Positions 1 to 8,745 of a DNA stretch of 64,000 nt are shown one piece after another; the first letter of the stretch is position 1, and each line of letters opens with the position of its first letter. The position numbers and the translations under genes are program-made. Source of the stretch: Streptomyces sp. CB02980. Lineage in GTDB: Bacteria > Actinomycetota > Actinomycetes > Streptomycetales > Streptomycetaceae. The DNA lies in assembly GCF_014451325.2 (NCBI RefSeq), contig NZ_JACSCH020000001.1, forward strand, positions 536,845 through 600,844. The letters run 5' to 3'. Under the pieces are notes generated by a model. It saw only the letters and a list, made by a program, of their open reading frames with translations, was not told the origin of the DNA and made no database searches.

Positions 1-1286
1 GCGCCCTCGACTCGTACCACCTCGCCGTCGTGGGCGCGGAGGGCGGCGGCGAGGCCGTCGGCGACGGTCACCCGGTAGGGCATGGTGCCGCTGTACCAGT
101 CCTCGCAGAGGGTGTCGGCGAGGGGGCCGATGACGGCTGTCCGCGGGGTCCGGGCCGGATTCAGCGGCAGCAGGGCGTCGTTCTTGAGCAGCACGACCGA
201 CTCGGTCGCCGCGTGTCGCGCCAGGGCTCGGTGCTCGGGGCAGTCGATCGCTTCCGGGCCGATCCCGGCGTACGGGTCCAGCTCGGGGTCGAACTCCCCC
301 AGCCGGAAGCGGAGTTCCAGGTGTCGCCGCACGGCGCGGTCCACGTCGGCCTGGTCGATGAGACCGCGCTCCCGCGCCTCGCGCAGCCGGTCGATCGGTG
401 TGGCGCTGTCCTCCCAGTGGTCGGTGAAGCTGTCGATGCCGGCCTTGAGCGCAGCCGCGTGGGACTCGGCGTGGTCGTCGAAGTAGTGCTGCGGGTCGAC
501 CAGGTTGGAGGGGGCCTCGGCGTCACTGACCACGAACAGCTCGTGGCCGGTCGGCTGTGCCCAGCGCCGCAGCTCCGTCTCGATCAGCGGACTGACGTGG
601 CAGGGGCGGCCGTTGACCAGGTTGTAGGCGGCCATGGCTCCGGTCGCGGCGCCGGAGGCGACGACGGGGCGGAAGGCGGCGAGGTCGTACTCGTGGAGGA
701 CGCGCGGGCGCAGTCCGGAGGAGGTGGTACAGCGGTCGTCCTCGTTGTTGTAGGCGAGGAAGTGCTTGAGCACCGGGGCCGCCCGCAGGTAGGCCGGGTG
801 ATCGCCGGCCAGCCCCTTGCAGAACGCCTCGCCGAGCCGGGCGGTGTGCACCGGGTCCTCGGAGTAGCCCTCCTCGTTGCGCCCCCATCGGGGATCGCGC
901 AGCGGGTTCAGGACGGGGGCCCAGGCCTGCAGGCTGTTGGCGCCGCTGCCGGTGACGGGCGGGCGGTGACGGTGGCAGGCGCGCAGCTCGACCGAGATCG
1001 CCTCGGCGACCCGGTGCACCAGGGCCTCGTCCCAGGTGGCGCCGAGACCGACGGCCTGCGGAAAGACGGTCGCCACGCCCATCCAGGAGACCCCGTGCAG
1101 GGCCTCGCTGCCGGTACGGAAGGCGGCGATGCCGAGCCGTGGGACGGCCGGCACGTACTGGTGCAGCATCGCGATCCGCTCGTCGGGCGTGAGCCGTGAG
1201 AGCAGGTCGTCGACGCGCTTGTGCAGGTTGAGCGCGGGGTCGCGGAAATCGGGCCGCTCGGATGCGGACGCGGGCACGGAACTCAC
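1..1286 (-). CDS. GH3 beta-glucosidase-type glycosidase, 5' part only (3' end beyond left edge)
   Basis: Retaining exo-glycosidase of family GH3, probably a cytoplasmic beta-glucosidase acting on imported oligosaccharides; no signal peptide is visible. About 428 residues are present. The first domain is complete through the nucleophile region: WMGVATVFPQAVGLGATW, WGRNEEGYSEDP, VLKHFLAYNNE, and VVSDAEAPSNLV, whose Asp is the family nucleophile. The C-terminal sandwich domain begins at VVLLKNDALLPL and runs off the edge. The GTG at 1286 follows a GAGGGG ribosome site. The protein is a close paralogue of the GH3 at 47458, with the same N-terminal sequence pattern including SLLxRVDDLLSRLT-like and EALHGVxWMG blocks. 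It lies behind a class I promoter and LacI-type operator, so it belongs to the xyloglucan regulon. Substrate specificity cannot be read from sequence. Confidence 0.88.
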   Translation of the reverse strand, partial: MSSVPASASERPDFRDPALNLHKRVDDLLSRLTPDERIAMLHQYVPAVPRLGIAAFRTGSEALHGVSWMGVATVFPQAVGLGATWDEALVHRVAEAISVELRACHRHRPPVTGSGANSLQAWAPVLNPLRDPRWGRNEEGYSEDPVHTARLGEAFCKGLAGDHPAYLRAAPVLKHFLAYNNEDDRCTTSSGLRPRVLHEYDLAAFRPVVASGAATGAMAAYNLVNGRPCHVSPLIETELRRWAQPTGHELFVVSDAEAPSNLVDPQHYFDDHAESHAAALKAGIDSFTDHWEDSATPIDRLREARERGLIDQADVDRAVRRHLELRFRLGEFDPELDPYAGIGPEAIDCPEHRALARHAATESVVLLKNDALLPLNPARTPRTAVIGPLADTLCEDWYSGTMPYRVTVADGLAAALRAHDGEVVRVEG

Positions 1287-1327
1287 GTGGAGAACCCCTC
1301 AGGCGGCTGGGCACGGTGGGTCGGTCG

Positions 1328-1370
1328 TCGAAGCGCTTCGACGGTCCCATTCGCCTGAACGACCTGTCAA
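1328..1370 (-). promoter_or_regulatory. Class I promoter with LacI-family operator for the left GH3 gene
   Basis: Read on the minus strand: TTGACA (1370-1365), 18 bases, GACCGT (1346-1341), one base, then the core GAAGCGCTTC (1339-1330). The palindrome CGTCGAAGCGCTTCGACG is perfect over 18 bp. The operator overlaps the -10 and start-point region, a position where a LacI-family protein would block initiation. The same layout recurs at 26985-27025, 47381-47421 and 52711-52751. Confidence 0.82.
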
Positions 1371-1405
1371 CGGAAGCCGGAAAGAAAGTTCCTCCCTCAC
1401 GATCT

Positions 1406-1458
1406 CTCGTTTCGCACGAAACGAGTCCGCCACCTCTGCCTGCCAAGGGAAGCGATTC
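1406..1458 (+). promoter_or_regulatory. Decayed class II promoter/operator and 20-bp inverted repeat
   Basis: CTCGTTTCG-CA-CGAAACGAG (1406-1425) is a perfect inverted repeat almost identical to the one at 27062-27081. Reading rightward there is a TCGTTT -35 position, a poor -10 (CACCTC, 1431-1436), then 12 bases and GAAGCGATTC (1449-1458), an operator core with one mutation. The spacing matches the intact class II promoters, but the hexamers are degraded and no rightward gene follows. Confidence 0.55.
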
Positions 1459-1544
1459 GACGCGCAGTTGGAGAAGCGGCCCGCGTCATACGCCCTCCGG
1501 GACGCCACCGGGACGCCACCGGACGTACGGGGCTTCGCCGCCCG

Positions 1545-2066
1545 TCAGGCGGTGTGGTGGCCGGGAGGCCGCGGCATCGTGGGGAGCCCCGGCGGCGGCT
1601 CGGGCCAGACGAGCAGTACCGGGCAGGGGGCGTGGTCGACGACGAAGCGTGCGGCGGGGCCGAGGCTGTGCGGACCGAGGTGGGTGCGGTCGCCGTCACG
1701 GGCCAGGATCAGCAGGTCGCATCCCTCGGCCGCGGCGACGACCTCGCGCTCGACGCGCCCGGTGCGCTCGGTACGGGCGCAGGGACGGCCCAGGCGGTCG
1801 GCGGCGTCCTGGAGCAGCTGCCGCCCGGAGGCGGCGGCGAGGTGCTCCAGACGCGTGCCGGGATCCCTCCCCCAGCCTTCGGCCGGGCGGTCCCCCGAGG
1901 GGTGACCGCGGCCGAGCAGGCCGGCGAAGGCTCCGTGCGCCGCGCCGGGGACGTCTGCGGGGGTGACGTGCAGCAGGACGACGTCGGCATCCGCCGGGGT
2001 GTGCGTGCGGGCGGCATCCACGCAGGCGCGCCAGGTGCCCTCGACGATCCAGACGACCACGGCCAT
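1545..2066 (-). CDS. Universal stress protein (UspA-like)
   Basis: A single 173-residue Usp domain. The N-terminus carries the usual strand and acidic residue (VVVWIVEGTW), and the C-terminal part ends in a glycine-rich phosphate-loop region and hydrophobic strand (GPHSLGPAARFVVDHAPCPV, then LLV), which in ATP-binding Usps holds the nucleotide. The loop is close to, but not a textbook match for, G-2X-G-9X-G-S/T, so nucleotide binding is uncertain. The start ATG at 2066 is preceded by AGGAGG and begins five bases after the stop of the permease gene, so the two are co-transcribed. Its role is probably stress or energy-state sensing linked to that transporter. It has no evident tie to the surrounding carbohydrate genes. 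Confidence 0.78.
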   Translation of the reverse strand: MAVVVWIVEGTWRACVDAARTHTPADADVVLLHVTPADVPGAAHGAFAGLLGRGHPSGDRPAEGWGRDPGTRLEHLAAASGRQLLQDAADRLGRPCARTERTGRVEREVVAAAEGCDLLILARDGDRTHLGPHSLGPAARFVVDHAPCPVLLVWPEPPPGLPTMPRPPGHHTA

Positions 2067-2070
2067 GGGG

Positions 2071-3282
2071 TCAGCCTCCTCCGATGACGGTCAGCGAGAG
2101 CCACAGTGCCAGGACCGCGGCGAGGAGGCTCGCGGGTACCGTGTACACGCCGAGCCGGGTGAACTCCTTCAGCTCCACCTCACCGTCGTGGGCGTGGACG
2201 ATACGCCGCCACAGCAGCGTGGCCAGCGAACCGGCGTAGGTGAGGTTGGGGCCGATGTTGACCCCGAGCAGGACGGCGAGGACGGCGCCGGGTCCCGACG
2301 GGGCGGTCAGCGGCAGCAGCACCAGGGCCGCGGGCAGGTTGTTGATGACGTTCGCGAGGACGGCGGCCAGCGCGGCGAGGGCGAGCAGTTCCGGCAGCCC
2401 CGTGCCCTCGGGGATCAGATGTCCCAACGCGTCGTCGAGACCGTTGTCCACCACCGCCAGGACCACGACCCCGAGGGCGAGCACGAAGGCGAGGAAGGGC
2501 ACGGAGGCGGCCCGGACCAGCGCCCGGGGAGTGGTGCGGCGCCGGACCAGGGCCCGCACGGCGAGGGCCAGCGCGCCCGCCAGGGCGGCCCACGCCGGGT
2601 TGATGCCGACCACCGAGGTCAGCACGAATCCGGCCAGCGTGCACCCCACGGTCACGAGGGCGAACAGCGGCAGCGGCGGCGGTTCCACGGCGGCGGGGGC
2701 CTGCGCCCCGGCGTCCAGGTCGGTGGCGAAGAAGCGCCGGAAGACCAGGTACTCGACGCCGATCGCCACCGTCCACGGCAGTGCCATCAGTGCGGCGAAC
2801 CGGGTGAAGGTCAGCCCGCTGGCCGTGAAAGCCAGCAGGTTGGTGAGGTTGGAGACGGGCAGCAGCAGGGAGGCCGTGTTCGACAGGTGGGTGCAGGCGT
2901 ACACGTGGGGCTTGGGGCGGGCCCCGATGCGTGCCGCGGTGGCGAACACGACCGGGGTGAGCAGCACCACCGTGGCGTCCAGGCTGAGCGCGGCCGTGAT
3001 GACCGATGCGGCCAGGAACACCTGGGTGAGCAGACGGCGTGGCCGACCCGCCGCCGTACGTGCCATCCACGCGCCGCACGCCTGGAACAGCCCTTCGTCG
3101 TCGCAGAGGTGAGCCAGCACCAGTACGGCCGCCAGGAAGCCGATCACCGGCCCGAGCCGTTCCGCCTCGGCCAGCGCGTCGTCGAAGGAGATGGCCCCGG
3201 TGGCGATCACCAGTACCGCGGCCGGGACGGCCACGACGGCTTCCGGCCGGCCGAAGGGGCGGATGACCGCGCAGGCGAGCAC
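2071..3282 (-). CDS. ArsB/CitM-type (SLC13/IT superfamily) membrane permease
   Basis: Polytopic membrane protein of about 403 residues with roughly ten hydrophobic segments, a pattern typical of the ArsB/NhaD/SLC13 ion transporter superfamily. The conserved hairpin sequences SLDATVVLLTPVV and LLPVSNLTNLLAF in the first half, and VINNLPAALVLLPLT in the second half, correspond to the paired re-entrant loops that bind the anion or cation. The substrate (arsenite, dicarboxylate, sodium) cannot be told from sequence, and no ars genes are nearby. GTG 3282 is the first standard start. An upstream in-frame CTG at 3330 lies seven bases after AAGGA and would complete the first membrane helix, so the true start may be there. 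It is followed immediately by the Usp gene in an apparent two-gene operon. Confidence 0.75.
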   Translation of the reverse strand: MLACAVIRPFGRPEAVVAVPAAVLVIATGAISFDDALAEAERLGPVIGFLAAVLVLAHLCDDEGLFQACGAWMARTAAGRPRRLLTQVFLAASVITAALSLDATVVLLTPVVFATAARIGARPKPHVYACTHLSNTASLLLPVSNLTNLLAFTASGLTFTRFAALMALPWTVAIGVEYLVFRRFFATDLDAGAQAPAAVEPPPLPLFALVTVGCTLAGFVLTSVVGINPAWAALAGALALAVRALVRRRTTPRALVRAASVPFLAFVLALGVVVLAVVDNGLDDALGHLIPEGTGLPELLALAALAAVLANVINNLPAALVLLPLTAPSGPGAVLAVLLGVNIGPNLTYAGSLATLLWRRIVHAHDGEVELKEFTRLGVYTVPASLLAAVLALWLSLTVIGGG

Positions 3283-3531
3283 GAGGAGGAGCAGGGCCGC
3301 GGACAGCGTCTCCGCGAGCGGGGGGTTCAGGATCGGGTCCTTCCGTAGCGGCGGGTCGGGCCGTCCGCGCCGTCGCGCCGAACGCTACGCCCTGCGACAT
3401 CGCGCTCCGCGCATTGACCGGTGGCCGACTTCTCGCCGCTCCGGTCGACCCCGTTGACGGTGACGACAGGCGTCATTACGGTGCGCTCCAGATCCCCGGC
3501 CCATCGACCCTTGTTCGACACTTCGTCAGAG

Positions 3532-3545
3532 TGGGAGCGCTCCCA
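3532..3545. promoter_or_regulatory. CebR-type operator upstream of GH9 cellulase
   Basis: The perfect palindrome TGGGAGCGCTCCCA lies 42 bases before the GH9 start codon. This matches the published CebR operator of streptomycetes, where cellobiose or cellotriose relieves repression of cellulase genes. I see it only here in the window, and it differs from the TCGAAGCGCTTCGA box used elsewhere. The 304 bases between the permease GTG and this cellulase hold this operator and the divergent upstream regions; I see no convincing -35/-10 pair for either gene. Confidence 0.85.
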
Positions 3546-3586
3546 ACTCCCTCGGCTGACCCACCACCGACACACAGGAGCCGCTC

Positions 3587-5752
3587 ATGCCCCGCACCAC
3601 CCGGTCGTTACGCCGCCCCCTGCGCCTCTCCACCGCACTGCTGGCAGGGACCCTCCTCCTCGGCGGTCTCACGACCGCACCGGCCGCCGTGGGCGCCACC
3701 GCCTCCGCGGCGGCGACGACCACGGCCGTACGGGTCAACCAGGTCGGCTATCTGCCGGACGGCCCCAAGCGCGCCACCGTCGTCACCACGGCGACGGGCT
3801 CGCTCGCCTGGCAGCTGCGGAACGCGTCCGGGACGGTGGTCGCCTCGGGCTCGACCGTCCCGTACGGCGCCGACGCCCCCTCCGGCCAGTCCGTCCAGGT
3901 GGCCGACTTCTCCGCGTACAGGAGCACCGGCGCGGGATACGTCCTGGCGGTCGACGGCGGCAGCAGCGTCCCCTTCGACATCCGCGCGGACCTCTACGAC
4001 ACGCTGCGCTCCGACTCGATGGCGTTCTTCCACCACCAGCGCAGCGGCATCTCCATCGACGCCTCCCTCGTCGGCTCCGCCTACGCGCGCCCGGCCGGAC
4101 ACCTCGGCGTCGCGCCCAACAAGGGCGACACCTCCGTCCCCTGCCAGGCCACCGTGTGCGACTACACCCAGGACGTCAGGGGCGGCTGGTACGACGCGGG
4201 CGACCACGGCAAGTACGTGGTGAACGGCGGCATATCCACCTGGCTGGTCGTCAACTCCTTCGAGCGTGCCAAGCGCGCGGGCAAGGACGCGGCGCTCGGC
4301 GACTCCACCCTGCGCGTACCCGAGCGGGGCAACGGCGTACCGGACGTCCTGGACGAGGCCCGCTGGGAGCTGGACTTCCTGATGCGCATGCAGGTGCCCG
4401 AAGGCAGGCAGTACGCGGGCATGGCGTTCCACAAGATCCACGACGCGGCCTGGACCGGGATGCCGATGCGCCCCGAACAGGACTCCCAGCCACGCGAGCT
4501 GCACCGCCCGTCCACGGCGGCGACCCTCAATCTCGCGGCGGCGGCCGCGCAGTGCGCCCGGGTCTTCCGGCCGTACGACTCCGCGTACGCGGACCGCTGC
4601 CTCTCGGCGGCCCGCCGTGCCTGGACCGCGGCGCAGGCGAACCCGGCCCTGTACGCGCCGGATTCGGACGGTACGGGTGGAGGCGCCTACGGGGACGCGC
4701 AGGTCACCGACGAGTTCTACTGGGCGGCCGCCGAGCTGTACGCGACGACCGGGGAGAACGCCTACCGGGACGCGGTCACCTCATCGTCCTGGCACACCTC
4801 CGCCACCGCCTTCACCCCCTACGGCTTCGGCTGGGCGGACACGGCCGCGCTCGGCCGGCTCGTCCTGGCCACGATCCCCAACGGGCTGCCCGCCACCGAC
4901 GTCGCCCGGGTCCGTTCTTCGGTGACCGCGGCCGCCGACGGATACCTCTCCAGGATGACCGCCCAGGGATACGCGGTGCCCGTCCCCGCGGACGGGTACT
5001 TCTGGGGCTCCAACGGCGAGGTCGCCAACGACGCGGTCGTCATGGCCGTCGCCGGGGAGCTGACCGGCGACGGGCGCTACCGCGCCGGCGCGCTGGAGAC
5101 CATGGACTACCTGCTCGGCCGCAACGCCCTCGGCCTGTCGTACGTGACCGGCTACGGCGAGACGTCCTCGCAGAACCAGCACCACCGCTTCTGGGCGCAT
5201 CAGCTGGACCCCTCGCTGCCCCACCCGCCGGCCGGATCGCTCGCGGGAGGCCCCAACAGCGCGCTCCAGGACCCCGTGGCGGTGGAGAAGCTGACCGGCT
5301 GCGCCCCCGCCGCCTGCTACGTCGACGACATCGGCTCGTACTCGACCAACGAGGTGGCGGTCAACTGGAACGCCCCGCTGGCCTGGCTCGCCGCCTACGC
5401 CGCCGAGCGGGCGTCCGGCGGCGGTGAACCGCCCACCCCCGCCTGCGCGGTGACGTACACGGTGAGCAACGTCTGGAGCACCGGCTTCACCGCGACGGTC
5501 ACCGTCGAGAACACCGGCCAGACGACCGTGGACGGATGGCAGCTGGCCTGGTCCTACCCGGGCGACCAGCGCGTCACGAGCGCCTGGAACGCGACCGTCA
5601 CCCAGAACGGCACCGCCGTCGGCGCCCGCAACGCCGACTGGAACCGGGCGATCGCCCCCGGCGGGACCGCGAGCTTCGGGGTCCAGGGAACGCACAGCGG
5701 GACCAACCCCTCCCCCGCCGCGTTCACGCTCAACGGGAACGCCTGCGCCTGA
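3587..5752 (+). CDS. Secreted GH9 cellulase with CelD_N Ig-like domain and CBM2
   Basis: Inverting endo- or processive endo-glucanase of family GH9, 721 residues. Residues 1-40 form a signal peptide (basic start, hydrophobic core, AVGATASA cleavage region). About 45-130 is the N-terminal immunoglobulin-like domain typical of the CelD branch ([10 protein letters not shown]). About 135-605 is the (alpha/alpha)6 catalytic barrel. It carries [13 protein letters not shown], whose Asp pair activates water, and the C-terminal block [17 protein letters not shown] containing the acid Glu. The end, from [11 protein letters not shown] to NGNACA, is a CBM2 with flanking cysteines and conserved tryptophans, binding crystalline cellulose. 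The ATG follows CAGGAG. The gene stands alone between a CebR-type operator and a strong terminator, so it is probably controlled by cello-oligosaccharides rather than by the LacI regulator of the rest of the cluster. Confidence 0.95.
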   Translation: MPRTTRSLRRPLRLSTALLAGTLLLGGLTTAPAAVGATASAAATTTAVRVNQVGYLPDGPKRATVVTTATGSLAWQLRNASGTVVASGSTVPYGADAPSGQSVQVADFSAYRSTGAGYVLAVDGGSSVPFDIRADLYDTLRSDSMAFFHHQRSGISIDASLVGSAYARPAGHLGVAPNKGDTSVPCQATVCDYTQDVRGGWYDAGDHGKYVVNGGISTWLVVNSFERAKRAGKDAALGDSTLRVPERGNGVPDVLDEARWELDFLMRMQVPEGRQYAGMAFHKIHDAAWTGMPMRPEQDSQPRELHRPSTAATLNLAAAAAQCARVFRPYDSAYADRCLSAARRAWTAAQANPALYAPDSDGTGGGAYGDAQVTDEFYWAAAELYATTGENAYRDAVTSSSWHTSATAFTPYGFGWADTAALGRLVLATIPNGLPATDVARVRSSVTAAADGYLSRMTAQGYAVPVPADGYFWGSNGEVANDAVVMAVAGELTGDGRYRAGALETMDYLLGRNALGLSYVTGYGETSSQNQHHRFWAHQLDPSLPHPPAGSLAGGPNSALQDPVAVEKLTGCAPAACYVDDIGSYSTNEVAVNWNAPLAWLAAYAAERASGGGEPPTPACAVTYTVSNVWSTGFTATVTVENTGQTTVDGWQLAWSYPGDQRVTSAWNATVTQNGTAVGARNADWNRAIAPGGTASFGVQGTHSGTNPSPAAFTLNGNACA

Positions 5753-5758
5753 TCCGCT

Positions 5759-5802
5759 GCCGGCCGGGCCCGGGCGGACGGTTCCGCCCGGGCCCGGCCG
5801 GC
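5759..5802. terminator. Strong bidirectional terminator between GH9 and lutC
   Basis: A perfect 20-bp GC-only stem (5759-5778 pairing with 5783-5802) with a CGGT loop begins eight bases after the GH9 stop. It lies 50 bases beyond the convergent lutC stop, so it can serve both transcripts. Confidence 0.85.
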
Positions 5803-5852
5803 ACCGCACCCACACCGTCCCAGGGGGCCGCCGGCAAGGGCGGCCGCCTTGA

Positions 5853-6485
5853 TCAGGCCATCACCAGAACGATGTCCAGGGTCCTGGGGCCGTGCACGCC
5901 CTCGACACGCTCCAGCTCGATGTCACTCGTGGCCGAGGGACCGGAGATGAGCGTGAGCGGCCGGCGGGGGTCGAGCCGGCTCAGCGCCTCGGGCACGTCG
6001 GGGACGATCTGGTCCACCCGGACCACGCAGACGTGCTGGTCGGGCAGCAGGGTGAGGGCCCTGCGGCCCTGGCCGGGTCCGTGGTCGAGGATCACGGTAC
6101 CGGTGACGGCGATCGCGGTGGCGACCGTGGTGACCACGGCGTCCGCGCCGTCGAGTTGCCCCACCGTCAGCGGCGGAGCGTCCGCCAGCCGCGACCACGG
6201 CCCCTCCGGGACCAGGTCCTCGGGAAGCCCGGACGGCACCACCAGGGAGCGTGCTCCGGTGCGGGCCAGCGCGCGGCCGACGGCCGCCGCCGCCTCGGCC
6301 GCCGGAACCCGGACCACCGTGGCGCGGTACTCGGCGGCACGCTCGGCGAACAGCCCGACGACGTCCGGTCCCGCGTGGTCGGCGCGTCGGATGGCCGGGA
6401 GCGGTATGTCGTCGGGGTTCTCCGAGCCGGGCACGCCGGCCAGGGCTCCCCGCACCGCGTCCAGGATGCTCTTGCGGCCGTTCAT
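5853..6485 (-). CDS. lutC: Lactate utilisation protein C (LUD domain)
   Basis: 210-residue LUD/YkgG-type protein, the third subunit of the LutABC L-lactate dehydrogenase complex that oxidises L-lactate to pyruvate in the cytoplasm. Visible family features are the N-terminal helical start (RKSILDAVRGAL), the SLVVPSGLPEDL strand-loop, the central ADAVVTTVATAIAVTGTVIL segment typical of the LUD fold, and the C-terminal ISGPSATSDIELERVEGVHG motif. The ATG at 6485 overlaps the lutB stop (ATGA), so translation is coupled. It is the last gene of the nine-gene fucose operon, which explains its job: the pathway upstream yields one L-lactate per fucose. Confidence 0.9.
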   Translation of the reverse strand: MNGRKSILDAVRGALAGVPGSENPDDIPLPAIRRADHAGPDVVGLFAERAAEYRATVVRVPAAEAAAAVGRALARTGARSLVVPSGLPEDLVPEGPWSRLADAPPLTVGQLDGADAVVTTVATAIAVTGTVILDHGPGQGRRALTLLPDQHVCVVRVDQIVPDVPEALSRLDPRRPLTLISGPSATSDIELERVEGVHGPRTLDIVLVMA

Positions 6486-7996
6486 CGTCGTCCCTTCCTC
6501 TCCCCCGTCGCGGGGCCGTCCTCATGCGCGGGTGTTCTCGTCCGGCGCCACCAGGCACGGAGCGTCTCCGGGGGCGGCACAGGCGTGTCACGGCTGTCGG
6601 ACCAGCGGGCGAGCGGACCCGGCAGGGCGCCGATCCGGCCGTTACGGGCCACCAGGCGGGCCCCGAAGGCGGCGAGCCTCTGGGCCGCGGCCAGTCGACC
6701 CGGGGAGGACATGGCGGCGCCCGCGGCCTTCATGGCGAGCGACTCGACGGAGGGCAGGAGTCTGTTCCGCCGCCCCGCCTCCACGGCCTCCGCGCGCAGG
6801 TGGACCAGCACCTCGGGAATGTCGATCTTCACGGGACAGGCGTCGTAGCAGGCGCCGCACAGGGTCGAGGCGAAGGGCAGAGAGGCCGCGTTCTCGATGC
6901 CCACGAGTTGCGGGGTCAGTACGGCGCCGATCGGGCCGGGGTAGACGGATCCGTAGGCGTGGCCGCCTGTCCGCTCGTACACCGGGCAGACGTTCAGGCA
7001 CGCCGAGCAGCGGATGCAGGCGAGGGCCTGGCGGCCCACCTCGTCGGCCAGCGTCGCGGTGCGGCCGTTGTCGAGGAGGACCAGATGGAAGTTCTGTGGA
7101 CCGTCGCCCTCGGTGACGCCGGTCCACAGGGAGGTGTACGGGTTCATGCGCTCGCCCGTCGACGAGCGGGGCAGGAGCTGGAGGAAGACCTCCAGGTCGG
7201 CGAAGGACGGCAGGACCTTCTCGATGCCCATCACGGTGATCAGCGTCTCCGGCAGGGTGAGGCACATCCGGCCGTTGCCCTCCGACTCCAGCACCACCAC
7301 CGTTCCGGTGTCGGCGGCGGCGAAGTTGGCGCCCGAGACGGCCACCTTGGCCCGCAGGAACTTCTCCCGCAGGTGGAGCCGGGCCGCCTCGGCGAGATCG
7401 CGGGGGTCGTCGGAGAGCCCTTCGGGAGCCGGCCTTCCCCACTCCCCCATCTCGCGCCGGAAGATCTCCCGGATCTCGGAGCGATTGCGGTGGATGGCCG
7501 GCACCAGGATGTGGGAGGGGCGGTCGCTGCCCAACTGCACGATGAGTTCGGCGAGATCGGTCTCGTAGGCGCGTATGCCGGCGTCGGCGAGCGCCTCGTT
7601 GAGGCCGATCTCCTGGGTCGCCATCGACTTGACCTTGACGACTTCCTGCTGCTCGGTGTCACTGCCGCCGGCCGCCCGCACCAGGTCGGTGACGATGCGG
7701 TTGGCCTCGGCGGCGTCCGCCGCCCAGTGGACCACTCCGCCCGCGGCCGTCACGGCCTTCTCCAGGCGGAGGAGATGGTGGTCGAGGTGGCGCAGGGTGT
7801 GACGCTTGACGGCCGCGGCCGTCTCCCGCAGATCCTCCCAGTCCTCCAGTTCGGCGGCGACCGCCAGCCGCTTGTCCCGGATGGTGCCGGTGGCCCGGCG
7901 CAGGTTCGCCCGCAGTCGGGTGTCCGCGAGCGCGGCACGCGCCGCCTCCGGGAAGGCCGGTGTGCCCAGCCATACGACGTTGTCCGCGCCGCTCAC
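6482..7996 (-). CDS. lutB: Lactate utilisation protein B (iron-sulfur, LUD domain)
   Basis: 504-residue subunit of the LutABC L-lactate oxidising complex. The N-terminal about 310 residues are a LUD domain (KVKSMATQEIGLNEAL, LVPAIHRNRSEI, VSGANFAAADTGTVVVLESE). These are followed by two four-cysteine ferredoxin-type motifs, CIRCSACLNVCPVY and CGACYDACPVKIDIP, for two [4Fe-4S] clusters, and an Arg/Pro-rich tail. The GTG at 7996 overlaps the lutA stop as GTGA. Longer open frames upstream only overlap lutA in another frame and were rejected. Length and motif order match Bacillus LutB-type proteins. Confidence 0.93.
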   Translation of the reverse strand: MSGADNVVWLGTPAFPEAARAALADTRLRANLRRATGTIRDKRLAVAAELEDWEDLRETAAAVKRHTLRHLDHHLLRLEKAVTAAGGVVHWAADAAEANRIVTDLVRAAGGSDTEQQEVVKVKSMATQEIGLNEALADAGIRAYETDLAELIVQLGSDRPSHILVPAIHRNRSEIREIFRREMGEWGRPAPEGLSDDPRDLAEAARLHLREKFLRAKVAVSGANFAAADTGTVVVLESEGNGRMCLTLPETLITVMGIEKVLPSFADLEVFLQLLPRSSTGERMNPYTSLWTGVTEGDGPQNFHLVLLDNGRTATLADEVGRQALACIRCSACLNVCPVYERTGGHAYGSVYPGPIGAVLTPQLVGIENAASLPFASTLCGACYDACPVKIDIPEVLVHLRAEAVEAGRRNRLLPSVESLAMKAAGAAMSSPGRLAAAQRLAAFGARLVARNGRIGALPGPLARWSDSRDTPVPPPETLRAWWRRTRTPAHEDGPATGERKGRR

Positions 7997-8745
7997 CGTA
8001 CGTCCCCCTCCGTGGAGGCTTCCGTGGAAGCCAGGATCTCGGCCAGGTGCATCGTGCCGACGCCGGTGCGGAGGCGGGACAGGCCGCCGCCGATGTGCGT
8101 GAGACAGGAGTTGTCGCCCGCGCACAGGAACTCGGCCCCGGTGTCGAGGACATGGCGCATCTTGTCGGCGAGCATGGCGTTGGACACCTCGGCGTTCTTC
8201 AGCGCGAAGGTGCCGCCGAAGCCGCAGCAGGACTCGGCGGCGGGCAGTTCGACGAGGTCGATGCCCTTCACGGCGCGCAGCAGCCTGAGCGGCCGGTCGC
8301 CGACGCGGAGCATGCGCAGCGAGTGGCAGGTCGGGTGGTAGGTGACGCGGTGCGGGAAGTACGCGCCGACGTCGGTGACGCCGAGGACGTCGACGAGGAG
8401 TTCCGACAGCTCGTACACCGTCGGCGCCACTCGCTCGACCGCCTCGGTGAGGGCGGCGTCGCCGTACTGGGCGGCCACCACCCGGTGGTGGTCGCGCACC
8501 ATGCCCGCGCAGGACCCGGAGGGAGCGACGACGGCGTCGTAGCCCGCGAACACCTCGGCGAAGCGGCGCACCATGGGCAGGGTCTCGGGCCGGTAGCCGG
8601 TGTTGAAGTGCATCTGGCCACAGCACGTCTGGCCCTGCGGGAACTCCACGGTGTGGCCGAGGCGTTCAAGGAGGGCGGTCACCGCCTGGCCGGTGCGGGG
8701 GAACATCGTGTCGTTGAAGCACGTGATGAAAAGGGCTATGCGCAT
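7993..8745 (-). CDS. lutA: Lactate utilisation protein A (CCG-domain Fe-S oxidoreductase)
   Basis: 250-residue protein with two cysteine-rich CCG domains, QTCCGQMHFNTGY and ESCCGFGGTF, each preceded by spaced cysteines (ITCFND and YHPTCHSLRML). This is the pattern of LutA/GlcF-like subunits that bind an iron-sulfur cluster and pass electrons from lactate to the quinone pool. The ATG at 8745 lies inside the end of the lactonase gene (10-base overlap). The gene is immediately upstream of lutB in the same operon. The family is shared with glycolate oxidase GlcF and heterodisulfide reductase subunits; the lutABC order makes L-lactate the best assignment. Confidence 0.92.
   Translation of the reverse strand: MRIALFITCFNDTMFPRTGQAVTALLERLGHTVEFPQGQTCCGQMHFNTGYRPETLPMVRRFAEVFAGYDAVVAPSGSCAGMVRDHHRVVAAQYGDAALTEAVERVAPTVYELSELLVDVLGVTDVGAYFPHRVTYHPTCHSLRMLRVGDRPLRLLRAVKGIDLVELPAAESCCGFGGTFALKNAEVSNAMLADKMRHVLDTGAEFLCAGDNSCLTHIGGGLSRLRTGVGTMHLAEILASTEASTEGDVR

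Noticed and set aside
523..1446. 307-residue minus-strand open frame overlapping the left GH3
   Set aside because: Arg/Pro-rich composition and no family motif; the GH3 frame on the same strand explains the region.
1499..1520. Tandem GGGACGCCACC repeat
   Set aside because: Only two copies in a short gap without associated genes; likely chance duplication.
6482..8626. Extended 714-residue version of LutB
   Set aside because: The part before 7996 reads through lutA out of frame; GTG 7996 with GTGA overlap gives the correct family start.
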